From Metaphire vulgaris (taxonomy: Eukaryota > Annelida > Clitellata > Crassiclitellata > Megascolecidae): a DNA stretch of 64,000 nt. Under the pieces are notes generated by a model. It worked only from the letters and a program-made list of their open reading frames with translations. It was not told where the DNA came from and did not search any database. Position numbers and translations under genes: made by a program. Positions 1 to 10,774 of this stretch are shown one piece after another (the first letter of the stretch is position 1; the number at the start of each line of letters is the position of its first letter). The stretch spans positions 21,341,024 to 21,405,023 of the forward strand of contig CM030835.1 of the NCBI GenBank assembly GCA_018105865.1. Direction: 5' to 3'.

Positions 1-499
1 CTGCAAATCTGATTTCATCAGAAATTACATTAGAACACAACACAGATTTATTATCCTCAATATCACACTTTCTTCTGAATCTGGACAATTTCTTACGTTC
101 TCTCTCCTTAATCTTCTTTCTTTCTCTGGCTTCCTCCCTCTCATTTTCAACTCTCTCAATTATTTCATCATTACAGACATCCAGAATTGTACATAAGACA
201 TGTAACATAAACCTTTCTGACCAACTCTGAACATCATCAAAATCACAGCCATGTTTTAATAATTCAGTTCTCAACTTATTATCTGACATTTTCAACACAT
301 TGTCCCTCTCATTTTCAACTCTCTCAATTATTTCATCATTACAGACATCCAGACTTGTAGATAACACATGTAAACTAAACCTTCTCGACCAACTCTGAAC
401 ATCATCAAAATCACAGCCATGTTTTAATAATTCAGATCTCAACTTATCATCTGACATTTTCAACACATTGTCCAAAGTTATTTTAAATCTTGGTGACAT
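1..499 (-). CDS. gag-like protein of an LTR retrotransposon, N-terminal part (runs off the window)
   Basis: Reading from the ATG at 499-497 on the minus strand, the frame stays open for 166 codons to the window edge. Residues about 10-65 and 66-121 are a near-identical tandem duplication of a 56-residue unit containing the core DKLRSELLKHGCDFDDVQSW, then NDEIIERVENER. The unit resembles a SAP-type helical motif, but I cannot name the family. After the repeats comes a strongly charged Arg/Lys/Glu helix (residues about 122-145). The start codon lies 1.29 kb downstream of an LTR and primer-binding site, so a gag-type structural protein is the natural reading. The rest of the element lies before base 1. 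The call as gag rests on position, not on a recognised nucleocapsid or capsid motif. Confidence 0.55.
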   Translation of the reverse strand, partial: MSPRFKITLDNVLKMSDDKLRSELLKHGCDFDDVQSWSRRFSLHVLSTSLDVCNDEIIERVENERDNVLKMSDNKLRTELLKHGCDFDDVQSWSERFMLHVLCTILDVCNDEIIERVENEREEARERKKIKERERKKLSRFRRKCDIEDNKSVLCSNVISDEIRFA

Positions 500-1787
500 T
501 TTTCTCACGCTCAGTTTTATAATTTCCAGAACAATAATTCACACATCACAACACATTTCAACTCTACTGCAACAATACAATCACAATCAAATCAGAATCA
601 AATCACAATTAAATCATAATGCAAGCTTTTACAATTGCTTGTGAATAGTTTAATTTGCTCAATTGCTAACAGAGAGTCGGATAAGCCAAATTTCACATTC
701 AATGTGAAACAGTTCATTGAAGATCTCAGCAGCTTGACTTTCTTTGCTTTACTCGATTGTCTCTGCTCAAATGTTCTAATTGACTGCTGTGGAAGCAGCC
801 ACGAATCAGACAGGATTGCCTGACCGGATCTTCACGTAGACTCTGGAATTGATCAGGAAGATCAGGCAGTACGTACAGCCTGATCTGGATCGACGAGTAC
901 TGACGACTGACAATGACTGACAACGATTGCCAGTACCGACGACGAGGAACTGAAGGTTTTCGACCACCTTCCAGTCGAAATACACTGCTCGCCAACAGTG
1001 CAGGAATATCGACGCGAGAAACGACGTCGACGACGAGGATGCTTCCCCGAATCAGAACACTGCGCCAGGACAGTGCAAAGGACGACGCAAAGAATGCTTC
1101 ACACCCTTGTGAAACACGACGACGACGAAGGTCGAAAATCGCAATCGCTATGACAGCGAACGAATACGTTTGACAACACCGGCCAACGAAATGAGAATAC
1201 CAACTGCGCAGTTATGCACAGCAGCAACGAATATCGAAAATTCACGCTGGAATGGACGCTGGAAATGGCTACGACGAGTGAAACGTCGATACTGAGTGGA
1301 ATTACTCAGCAGAGCACCGACTAAACAAACGAAGAAGTGATAAACGCCCACAGATGCTTGCGCTACATAAACTGTGGATCAACACGATCAACGCTAGATC
1401 GCCTCAAGCCGAAGATCAACGCAGAGAAAACACGTTGAACGAAAAATTCGATGACAAACACACTTCGAAACAGAATTCTTTTCAAAAGAATCAAAAATAA
1501 TCGCAAAATTTGACGATTCAACATCGAATTCAAACACTTCAATCGCTCAGAACAACAAAGAATTTTCCAGAATTCCAACGCACACAGAGCGAGACTGGTT
1601 CCCTTCTCCCTGCAACGTAGCGCGCTCAAAACTGGTTGAAACCGCTTGCCAAACCAGTTCTAACCGGATCTCACACGTCGATCTACACCTTAATTTCTCA
1701 CCGAAACTCATCAAAATATGCTTTCTTCCGCAACAAATCTTCCTCAAAAACAACTCGAAAGTCTTCTTTTTGGACGAGCCCCCAAAA
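500..1787 (-). other. leader of the LTR element with primer-binding site at 1771-1784
   Basis: On the minus strand the LTR is followed after three T residues by TGGGGGCTCGTCC, which matches the first 13 bases of the classical proline-tRNA primer-binding site. The next 1.27 kb have no long frame; the short frames here overlap on both strands and look like chance. The region is rich in CGA/ACGACG-type words. A leader of this length before gag is long but not unknown in LTR elements. Confidence 0.5.
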
Positions 1788-1929
1788 TGTTGGAGGCTCG
1801 GTGCGCAACTAATAAGAAAGACGTGATTTTAAGCTCTTTAATTCAAATCGACTAATCTTGTCGATCAACTCAACCGGAAGACTTCTCTCAATCCTCATTA
1901 AGCAAGTATGTACAGTGCATCCTCCAACA
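1788..1929 (-). repeat. 5' long terminal repeat (about 142 bp)
   Basis: The segment begins TGTTGGAGG and ends CCTCCAACA when read on the minus strand, the TG...CA inverted ends expected of an LTR. It is followed at once by the primer-binding site. It is short for an LTR. The partner LTR lies outside the window, so the pair cannot be compared and no target-site duplication can be checked. Confidence 0.5.
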
Positions 1930-1931
1930 AC

Positions 1932-2674
1932 AGTGACAGGTCTTTTAATCATCGTCACTTAATCCTCGTCACTTAATCCCAGACACTTAATCCCAAGTCT
2001 TTTAATCTCCTAGCAAATAATCCCCTGACACTTAATCCCTTCAATCACCGTCTTGGAGTTTAAGACCAGAGCTGCATAATTAGGTAAGGTTTAGGGTTAG
2101 CGTTATGTTTTTGTAACACAAATATTTGTTATTTCATTCGTATTACATCATTTAATACGTTTTCTCAGGGGCTGTCCATTAATTACGTCAACAATTTAGA
2201 GGGAGGGGGTTTGAAAAAGTTTGATAGTTGTTGACAGGGGAGAGGTGGGCAAGAGAAGTTGACGTCAACAATTTCACTTTTTACAAATAATCAAAAACTA
2301 GGAAATTTCATTGAATACTACTTATTATAATGGAAAAAGCATGGAAAAAAGGTCATAACCATCACATTTTGACACTCGACGAGCAAAAAGAGTAAAAAAG
2401 GGTCATGATCTAAAAATATTAACCTTGTTATTGGGACCTGTCATTGATCGGGGAGTTAAAGTTTTTGAAGTAATTATGGGGGTTAACTGAAAGTTGACAG
2501 TTGTTGACAAGGGAGGGTAAAAATTGCCCAAAAATTGTTGGACATAATTAATGAACAGCCCCTTATATTATTGAGTGTCTGGGGATTATGTGCACAGGGA
2601 TAAAAAGTCTTGGGATTAAGTGACTGGGATTAAGTGACGAGGATTAAGTGACTGGGATTAAATGACATGGAACC
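1932..2674. mobile_element. inverted-repeat element (family A), copy 1, interrupted by another element
   Basis: The left end has repeated CTTAATCCC-type words (GTCTTTTAATC, GTCACTTAATCC) and the right end carries their complements (GGATTAAGTGAC, GGGATTAAATGACATGG). A second copy of about 364 bp lies at 46581-46944. This copy is longer only because a 395-bp element sits inside it. No coding capacity is seen. It abuts the LTR, and no clean target duplication is visible here. Confidence 0.75.
2168..2562. mobile_element. MITE with GGGGCTGTCC termini, nested in family A
   Basis: The termini are GGGGCTGTCCATTAATTA on the left and TAATTAATGAACAGCCCC on the right, an inverted repeat of about 18 bp with one difference. 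Comparison with the uninterrupted copy at 46.8 kb shows the insertion point, and the flanking bases TCA/TTA suggest a 3-bp target duplication. A TTA-type duplication with G-rich ends would fit PIF/Harbinger, which is inference. Both halves also carry GTTGACAG/GTCAACAA-type subterminal words. Confidence 0.75.
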
Positions 2675-3026
2675 ATTGTGAACTGACGTATGGAATTTCA
2701 GCCTCAAACTGCCAGGAACTTTATTTCCGAGCAAAATATTCTCAGAAATGAACACAGACTGAAGATAAATGAACTAATATAACGGTGCTAAACGATTTGC
2801 AATTGATAGATATAGGCCTATTCTGAATGACAACAGATGACTATGTCGACAAATAATTATTGAAGAACGCGTTTGTCCTTCTTGTGGTCTAATTTTCAAC
2901 AGACTACAGTATGACGATACAAATAAACATAGGTGGGTGGTTCCTGTTATGGCTTAGTTTTGTTAAATTTAGTTTAGTCAGTTAGTAAGCAATAAAGTCT
3001 TAATTTAAAGGATAGCAATCAGGAAA

Positions 3027-4466
3027 CTAACTTCTAAACATTTCCCTTGCTTTGTTGATGTCGCTTTCATAGATTTTCACCGAAAGAACTCTTAGGTTGA
3101 TGTCGTCAGTTAATGCAACGAAGAGTTCTTCGAGGAATTTCTTCATCTCTGAATTATCAATCATTTTGCACAGATCATTAAATTCGTTTTCTTTTCTGCA
3201 GCAAATATAGAGAACAATGCTTTGTCCTCGTTTTACGGCAATAATAATCAGCTGCGTTGCGCTTAGCACACGATTTGCCTGTTCCGATGAAACATTCCTT
3301 TGTAGAAGTAAGTTGGCAAATTCGTTGGCAATCTGTGTTTCTGTGTCATCCAGATTGTCAGTCTCCAGCGATGCATGAACTGGTACGAGAGCTGCAAAAG
3401 TGAGCATTTAAGATACAGTACACTCGTAATGTTTCAAAATTGTGCTTAATAGAGACAATGAAATCATTGAACTCATCACATTATATTATCATCATATAGT
3501 CTCAAAGTAGTAACCTGCACTAAAAAGCGGATGAAATACTGCTGCTACAACTACTACTACTATTACTACTAATGATTCCTCTCATATTACTACTACTATC
3601 ACTACTACCACTTCAACTACTACGTCTATTATTACAAATGCAGCATTATAAATACTACTACTTTTGCTGCTACAACAACTGCAATAATTATAGTAATAAT
3701 AACAATCATAATAGTGCTAAAACTTTACCGTTTTGGTGACAACCTCAACAAGAAAATAATACAGATGACTTTTAACTTTTCACAATTTTTCTCAGCTATG
3801 TTAAGTTTTGTTTCTATATATAAGTAAAAATTTAGCAAATAAAACTGGACAAAGAGATATTGATCTTAAGGTGGAGACGATTTACCTCCGCCATTTTCCA
3901 GAATGTCCGCAATATGCATTTGAAGTGATTCCTTGAGACATTGTATTAGAATTAAATAGGACGCCCTGCTTAATCGTCTTATCATTGCGAGTAACGCTTC
4001 ATTCCGAGCTTGATCAGATGTCCTTGAACTGATAAAATTTCTTTGTTTTACATTGATCACCTGTTTAGAACAGAGTTTGTGAAGGAGTTCGCAGGTATCA
4101 AGAATTTCGACCAGCTGTTCCTCGTTATCATTTAGAATGTCGTGTTCTCTTTCTGACAGCGGCCAATGCTGTCCAAATTCCGATTGATACACTGTAAATC
4201 AGTATGATCATCATCATCAGCATCAGTTGATTAACCCCGGTTAATTAAGATTCGCATTAACGATAGCAACGGAGTGGGAGGTTATCAATGACTCAGTTGG
4301 TAGAGTGTCGGCGCCTTGAAGAACCGTCAAAGTGGATTCGATTAATTATCGATACTGCTTGAGTCGGGTACCTAATGCTGACGACCTAATGCTGTCAATT
4401 GCATTATTATCAAAGTACCCAATTCGCCTTTTAAATTTGTATTTAAATAAGTTATGTATGCATTCC

Positions 4467-4527
<61 letters not shown>

Positions 4528-4844
4528 TCATGACAATTTCTTAAGCGCAGTAAACATTCCTATTAATAAATGCCAATGACATCAAGATATTTCCTACCGC
4601 CATTGCTGTTAATGTAGTTTACCAGATGAGTTTGGAAAGATTCTGACAATGCTTTCATCAAATCCTGCTGTTTTCCGCTTTGCAAAATGAAATCTAAAAT
4701 CATTTCATTCTTTCGACGTCTTGTCGGTGCATTTCGAATTTCCTCGATTTGGACGAATGACAAAGCTCGCATTTTCAACAGCTTCTCCGAAAGTCCGAAT
4801 TCTGATTCCATGATCTCAACGAGTTTGTCTCTCTGACTTTCCAT
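3027..4844 (-). CDS. tandem-CARD protein with TRADD-N-like C-terminal region (three exons)
   Basis: The coding exons are 4844-4598, 4191-3886 and 3391-3027, joined at phase 1 with GT donors and AG acceptors, giving about 305 residues. Exon 1 encodes a CARD (residues about 7-78, with EIMESEFGLSEKLLKMRALS and a conserved PTRRRK turn). Exon 2 encodes a second CARD (core LVEILDTCELLHKLCSKQVI, ending SLQMHIADILENGG). Exon 3 has a hydrophobic strand pattern (IIIAVKRGQSIVLYICC) followed by a helix, resembling the TRADD-N type fold found beside death-fold domains in invertebrate immune proteins. CARDs join caspases and innate adaptors by homotypic contact in the cytoplasm. The two CARD exons have matching phases, so one probably arose by exon duplication. 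A possible AG acceptor 20-30 bp before the ATG leaves open a 5' untranslated exon. A minus-strand AATAAA lies near 2717-2722. The CARD calls are firm; the third domain is tentative. Confidence 0.8.
4192..4597. repeat. first intron of the CARD gene: tRNA-like fragment and (ATT)n
   Basis: Near 4290-4345 there is a tRNA-like A-box (TCAGTTGGTAGAGTGTCGGC) and a weak B-box (GGATTCGATTA), suggesting a decayed tRNA-derived SINE. A pure ATT microsatellite of about 60 bp lies at 4467-4527. The second intron (3392-3885) holds only imperfect ACT/ATT trinucleotides. Confidence 0.5.
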
Positions 4845-4907
4845 CCTCTGGAAGGCTTAATCAGCCTCTGCATCAAAATTCAAACCCAATCAAATTACTA
4901 TGGCTAC

Positions 4908-6407
4908 CATGGGCGTAGCCAGGGGAGGTGCAAGGGGTGCAATTGCACCCCCAAGATGTCAAGTGTTAAAAAAATTTGATGTCATTATTTGAGCACTAGA
5001 ATTGCAATATACAATGCAATTCTTACTTTTCTACATTTTTTAGCATTATTTTGTTAACGGTATTTGTTAACATAAACATAATAGTCCATCGTAGCGTTAT
5101 CTTGTTTCACAGGTAAATACAATAATTAACGAACAAAATATCCCTTTGTTCAAGTTTCTTTTGCATTCAGGCCAGTGATGCTGCAAATGCAATGCTGTCC
5201 AGTAAGAGACTCAGAATTCGCTACAGTGACAGTGGCCATACTGTTTAGCATTAGCACGTCGACGCTGCTCTAGTTCACGTTTTACTACACTAAGTTAACC
5301 AATGATAACCATTAATTAATCCCTTACGCCTGGGGTTCTGACCTGTGAGTTCCCAGTTAGTAAGCATATCCTGTAACTCCAGAAAATAGATTCGTAGTCT
5401 ACTACCGACTTGTTAAATTCTAGACTGCTGTACACTTGATGTAATTTTTTTGAGAATAGGCTAGGCCCCTACTGTATATTGGAATAAAAATATTTAAATA
5501 TTAATGTTAGGACATGTTCAAAAATCAGAAATCTGTTGTAAGCTATACGTAGGCGTGTATGCATGAAGTCAATTTTCATACATGGCATTTATTTATTAAT
5601 TTTTATTATTATTTCACACGAGGCGGGAAGTTATCAGAGTGGTAACAACGTTGGACGATGGAGCAGGAGGTCGCGGGTTCGAGTCCCGCAGGAGCCCTAA
5701 AGGTCGACTCAGCCTTTTTCGCGGTGGTAAAATGAGAAGCAGTGGTAAAAATCTCTGCGATAAGTCAAACAGGTACGCTATGCGATACACTAGCCCCGTA
5801 TCCGTGGCATTGCACGCCTGGCTGAGGATTATAGAAACGGAGATCAGCGCCGCCTTATGAGCCCGTGAGGCTCGGGGACGGACTTTGACTTTGACTTTTT
5901 GATTATTTCACACAGATCATTGCAATGGCAGATTAGACAGACCATCTGAACCGAAGAAAAAGACAGCGAATAATTGCAGATTTCTTTCGGTCAAACCTGG
6001 ACTCTCAGATTGCAGACCATCAGTTGAAGGCGCCCATCGTTGACGAAAGGCTTTTTACAAATGAACACGCGCTTATGAAAGCATTCCATAGTCAGCAGTT
6101 TTGTCAACAGATTGTACATCAGATCTCAAAGCCATTGTGTCATTGCCTAGTTGTGATGGCGACGTATAGACGTACAATTTGTTTCAACGGGCCCAATAGA
6201 TATAGGCCGTGTCATAAATAAAGCGAAGAACAGGGAAAATGTTGCAGAATTAGGAATTAGACAGTGTCTTGAGTGCCATCACTGTCACTATAATAGCCAA
6301 ATTGAATCAAGTTTGCTCGAGTCGATTATCGATATACTGCATATGCATGTCCATTATTTTAAATATAAGAATTGCACCCCCAAGACAAATTCCTAGCTAC
6401 GCCACTG
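4908..6407. mobile_element. hAT-type element, 1.5 kb, perfect 8-bp target duplication
   Basis: The element begins CATGGGCGTAGCCAGG and ends CTAGCTACGCCACTG. The flanks are the direct repeat ATGGCTAC (4900-4907 and 6408-6415). GGGGTGCAATT words recur inside both ends. Eight-base duplications with CA(G)TGG ends are the hAT signature. A SINE has inserted at 5620-5901. No intact transposase is present; short frames at 5.9-6.3 kb are not recognisable. The left end lies only 56 bp upstream of the CARD gene's start codon. Confidence 0.85.
5620..5901 (+). mobile_element. tRNA-derived SINE (copy 1) with 12-bp target duplication
   Basis: The 5' part is tRNA-like: A-box TTATCAGAGTGGTAAC and B-box GGTTCGAGTCC, beginning GGCGGGAAG. 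The body ends in a short GACTTT repeat. The 12-bp direct repeat ATTATTTCACAC flanks it at 5608-5619 and 5902-5913, the mark of LINE-driven retroposition. Three more copies, all on the minus strand, are at 14.8, 27.1 and 60.2 kb. Confidence 0.9.
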
Positions 6408-6828
6408 ATGGCTACTCGTCTAGTTCGGCTAAAACTAAGGTCATGTCACTAACGTAAATCTAGATAACAAGTCTATTCAAAGTACCCGATAGATCTAAGT
6501 TCAAAAGGTCTGTGTTAAAGTCCTCCCTACGTTAATCCAAGATGACATCTAAGTTTTCTACCGTTTTCGTTCCGTCGTCTCTTAGTTGACTGCGTAATTC
6601 GTGATGACTTTCTAGAAACATATTTCATCGAATTGTCAACAGTTGACTGATATATTTACTCTGTCCCTTCTTAATTATCGGATATGGCCATGATACGTCA
6701 GCCAGAGATTGTATAGTCCATTATTGCATGACTTTTCAAAACTCGGGGAAACTCTCAGGGATAACGGCTCTTGTCCATCCCGAGTGGTCACCCCTTGTGC
6801 CAAAGAATCGGTATTCTTCCCTTCAACC

Positions 6829-7658
6829 CAGAGTTGTCCACGGGTCGGTTTTCTGAACCCAACCCAACCCACCAGCTTCCCAACCCAAACCATATTAAAT
6901 TCCTGTCTGTTGATCCAACCCAACCCAACCCGATGAAAAGATGAAAGTACAGTCGCACGTTTAAAAGCATACATAAATTCAAGCGCATAAGCAGTTTATA
7001 ACAGAGTCGTAACTGCAACAATCCTGTATGCAATCCTCAACGGACTATTTCAATTCTATCCACTTTAGCTGTCGACAGCAGCGATCTAGCATCTGTAAAA
7101 GTCTTTCCTACAGATGAAAAGTCACGCTCTGACTGTACCGAGCTGGCAGATATAAATATTACAGTGTTACCATACTAGTTTTTTAAAAGTCTAACCTCTC
7201 ATATGAAGTTCGACATCACTTGCCAGTGCCATTTTCGAGTGTAGCATATAACGTACTGAATTTTAGCGTCGAACAACGTGAAAGCATCTTTCTATTTTGC
7301 CTATTGACAGCTAGTTGTGACCGGTTTAAGAAATAGCTCAGACAAATAAAAAACAACAGCCGAATCTGTTTATCCGTCCACGTGATTTGATCAATCTGAT
7401 TTGCTATGGTCCGATATATACAGACTACTGAATGTGTTGCCAACGATAGAATCTGGGTTAATGTACATGGTGCCAATACTATGTGACACAATACAACAAT
7501 TATATTATATGGCCACTGTCAAAGCAGAGGACCTAAACAGAAATCTATGTTTAACGTGGTTAGCAGGTATAGACTCACTACCCATTGATTTTTTAAAAAT
7601 CTGGACCCTCCCCAATCTAATTCAACCCATGGGTTAACCCAACTCATCGACAACTCGG
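6829..7658. mobile_element. hAT-type element, internally deleted, 8-bp target duplication
   Basis: The ends are CAGAGTTGTCCACGGGTCGG and, on the other side, the complement of CCGAGTTGTCGATGAGTTGG. The flanks CTTCAACC and CTGCAACC agree at 7 of 8 positions. Tandem CCCAA words lie just inside the left end. A relic of the hAT dimerisation region is encoded on the minus strand at 7038-7137. Confidence 0.8.
7038..7137 (-). pseudogene. hAT transposase dimerisation region, fragment
   Basis: The minus strand encodes SERDFSSVGKTFTDARSLLS followed by TAKVDRIEIVR and a stop. This matches the conserved C-terminal hAT motif (S.ER.FS..G...TD.RS.LS...V). Nothing of the catalytic core remains in the element. 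Confidence 0.75.
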
Positions 7659-7929
7659 CTGCAACCAATTTTGAATCCATTTAGGAATATTCCCCTCGTA
7701 TTCCACAGGACTTCAGCTTGGCAGCCAGGCTTATGTGGGGCACTTTCTCAAGAGCTTTTGCAAAATCTCAATATATTATATTATAATGCCTTGCCCTCAT
7801 CTAGACAAATGAATAATATGAATTGTAGATATTTTATCAGGAACCACATCTAATATATTACTCATAGCTTAAAATCAATATGCAAGTATAATATTATTTG
7901 CTGTGCTCTTCTGATTTTTTCTCTGAGTG

Positions 7930-8640
7930 TCCTTATTACACGTTCGCCGTTGAATTAGAACACTCTAACCGTCAGAGTTCGATACCTACGAAGACGCCAA
8001 AATATCTCTTGGTTGTCTCATAAAGTGTCGAGCATGCGATGCCCTGTTTTTGTATTTACGAATACAAAATCGAAATTATAATCATATTATATTATTGGAA
8101 ACAGTAAATGTTCACTGGGCTATTTTGTAAAATGTTAAAATCGAATATATTGTCCATACCTTCTTTGCCTATTCTGTGTAAAACGACGACTCTTGCGTAT
8201 ATTGAATTGGCTAGCGAAGGCAATATCTATTCAACCTCTAGTGTTATCAGCAATTAAGATTAAGAATTCCAAGGTTCTCAGGCACGTGAATGATTTCAGT
8301 ACAATGTCCATCGTCAAGCATACATACAGGTAAATTAGGCATATAATTTTTAAATATTTATCAATCTATACAGGTAGGCCTAAGGAAACTCCCCCGTGAA
8401 TGCAATCTCTTCTGAGGCTCTTGTCTAGTCGGCTAATAAGATAAACTAGGATTTAAGAGAAACAAAGTCCACAACGTGATTTCAGTAGACCTACAGTGAA
8501 AGTCATCGTCGAGCATGCATAGATAAATGCAGTGTTCATCAGTGAAAGTGCTCAACCAGTTGACTGATTGATGCGGGTGTACTGTACACTGTACATGTGT
8601 GTTGCGCTGCTTGTCTCTCTCGAATGGCAATATTACTAGT
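7930..8640 (+). repeat. dispersed repeat of about 0.7 kb with tRNA-like start (copy 1)
   Basis: A segment beginning near 7948 with GTTGAATTAGAACACTCTAA and a B-box-like GAGTTCGATACC is repeated in inverted orientation at 57560-58195. Shared blocks include GAATTGGCTAGCGAAGG, CAGTTGACTGATTGATGC and TGTTGCGCTGC. The copies are clearly diverged, with indels. It could be a long SINE or a non-autonomous element. Confidence 0.7.
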
Positions 8641-9100
8641 AAAGTAAAGTAAAGTAAAATCTCGTGGATTTCTATAGCGCCTTGGAAAACAGCACAACAG
8701 TAGCTGCTTATTCTTAGGCGCTCAGCCTCTCTTAAGATAGCTATGGGGAAGGTATGTTATCAGCCAGGCAATAGTCAACAGCCAAAGGGCAGTGAGGCTA
8801 GCACTGTCTCTTTCTAAGTTACTCTATTCAAAGTTTATTGTACTCCGTAAGCATGAGTTTATATAACGCATTCGTAAGTAAGCACCGTAATAGCTGCTTT
8901 TTCCTAGGCGCAGAGTGCGATTTGTAGGGGAGGAGGAATTTTCCTCCTCGCTGCCCAATTACATCCCCAGCCGAAGAAGTCAATCTTCCCCACCACTGTG
9001 ACAAGAAAATGCATTCACCATCAGCAGAGGGAGAACAGTTTTCGGCGCTTCGCGCCAAGCATGTAAGAATTTAAACTTGATGCTCGGTGGTAACTGAGGA
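8640..9100. repeat. LINE-tail-like repeats (CTATAGCGCC words)
   Basis: AGTAAAGTAAAGTAAAATCTC followed by TTTCTATAGCGCCTTGGAAA and TTAGGCGC occurs here, with related words near 8855-8910 and at 18320-18400. TATAGCGC-type sequence is common in the 3' untranslated end of L2/CR1 LINEs. I see no gene. Confidence 0.4.
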
Positions 9101-9179
9101 CAGTTTTAAAATGTACTGTGTTGCTGATTAAATCATTTGAACTTCGTCATGGCCAGACAATAAAATAGACAGATCATTA

Positions 9180-9530
9180 TTTGGCGACAGAGCAATAGTT
9201 TACTTAACAGAACTGTGCAAAGTAGATCCGTCACTAGCCTTGGGTCAGTTCCGACAAGAACAATGTGAAAGTACTTGGCAATGTGCTTGCTTCAGTACTC
9301 AGTAGATTTTAAATTCTGCTTATCTCGTCAACTGAATGTGAGTGGGGTTTCTCGTGCATGGATATAAATGCTAGATCAGTTAGAAATCAACTCAGTGTTC
9401 ATGCACTTTCATCTCTTGTTTTCGTGAAGGTTAATGGGTCACCCCCAACACTGTTCAATCCTGCCTGGTATGTTGAAAATAGGTATGCGATGGGCGACAT
9501 GCTGCCTCAGATGAACTAACTGGCCAAAAA
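9180..9530 (+). pseudogene. hAT-family transposase, C-terminal fragment
   Basis: The plus strand reads CEWGFSCMDINARSVRNQLS, then VFVKVNGSPPTLFNP and YVENRYAMGD. This matches the C-terminus of a hAT subfamily (ERGFS.MN.I....RN.L, then F..NGPP...F.P..YV). An upstream piece (TELCKVDPSLALGQF) is in frame in places. Stops and a missing upstream part show it is a relic. Confidence 0.6.
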
Positions 9531-9728
9531 CTGACAAGACAGCTGCGTCAATTCTTGCCATGGCAACTCTGTATTAGTGTTAAATGACAGGTGCTTGAAT
9601 TTAGTTGCAGATTTTCAATTGTTGCAACTTGCAGTTGCACTATTACATTTATGGTTTAAATAAATGGTGTGCGACAAATTATACAAATAAATTTGAAAAT
9701 TAGAGCAAAGTAATGCGCATTAAACCAT

Positions 9729-9830
9729 GCATTTCCCATGTCTCCCACCCCACCCCACTGCTCGTCATGCACCCCACTGCTCGCCATGTTCCCCAGTGCC
9801 CCACCCCCACCCCACTGCACCAGGCCATAA
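9729..9830 (+). repeat. short imperfect CCCCACTGC tandem
   Basis: Several near-copies of CATG(C/T)(A/T)CCCCACTGCTCGCC and CCCCACCCC words. It has no coding meaning that I can see. Confidence 0.6.
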
Positions 9831-10774
9831 ATCTCACCCTGTTGATAAGCGTGCTAGTGTAGTGTCTATAGGTGAGTTGAAACACTTCGAATCCATTTCG
9901 AATTTCCAGAAAATCCACTTTTTTAAACAACACTAATAGGCTAATCGTTGAATAGATGGCCTCAGTTGTAAAGATATCCTCGCTCTTCGATTGAGCAATA
10001 GTCAAAGCCAATCGCCGGGCGATGTCGAATAATAATTAGAGTTCGAATTGAATTCTCGATTGATTAGAAACGACAGCAAGTTTCAACTGATACACATATT
10101 CCTCCATCTCTTTCATTTGCATTATCACACAATTTGTTAACATCAACATATGGCGTAAGCAATTGCATTTCATGAAGATCTCGGCGTGAAGGTTAATTTA
10201 AAGTCATGAATTCAGACATTTCTATAATCGCATTCGAAAATCGCGATAATGGAGCGTCTTAAAACCAGTCCTCACTTATAGAGCGTGAAACATTTACTTC
10301 ATTATTGCGTTTCAATATAGGCCTACTAAGCATATTCTACAGTCGAACACTTTCAATCAATGGATCTGTAGCTCTTAATAGATTTTGAAATTCAATATGT
10401 AAATCAGATGACCTTTAAAGTCTTATCTTTATATCCTAATTTTGGTGCGAATTGTTACCAATATTCGCTAAATTAAAAATTAACATTGTATATTTTGTGA
10501 CATATATGATGCATCAGAAACAAAACCCTGAGTTATAATATAATTAATAATATAATAATTAGAATATAATAATCACATAATTATTATATTATTATAATTA
10601 TTAAATTATTATAATTATAATAATTGATAATAATTGTAATGCGCTTGCTAACATTAATTGATTAGGCGCAATATAAATAGCTAATTAAATTAAATTAAGT
10701 AATTGTTTAGCATATTCATATGAACAGAATACATACACATGTGTTGTAGTCTAAATGTGTGTTTCTGTTTGTTA
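9831..10774. other. no gene seen; AT-rich, locally palindromic
   Basis: The stretch at about 10538-10640 is almost pure A/T with short ATAATTATTAT palindromes. No splice-bounded frame or transposon end was identified. Confidence 0.5.

Noticed and set aside
1148..1753. Several 67-88 codon minus-strand frames after the LTR
   Set aside because: They overlap each other and plus-strand frames, show no motifs and lie where an LTR element has its leader.
5639..5700. Functional tRNA gene
   Set aside because: A- and B-boxes are present, but the sequence lies in a 282-bp unit with target duplication and relatives elsewhere: a SINE head, with no proper acceptor stem.
6675..7033. Overlapping 75-99 codon frames on both strands
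   Set aside because: They run through the CCCAA-rich end of a hAT element and share no protein-like pattern.
9700..10011. 103-codon minus-strand frame
   Set aside because: Gly/Trp-rich translation of the CCCCACTGC tandem followed by random sequence; no splice context.
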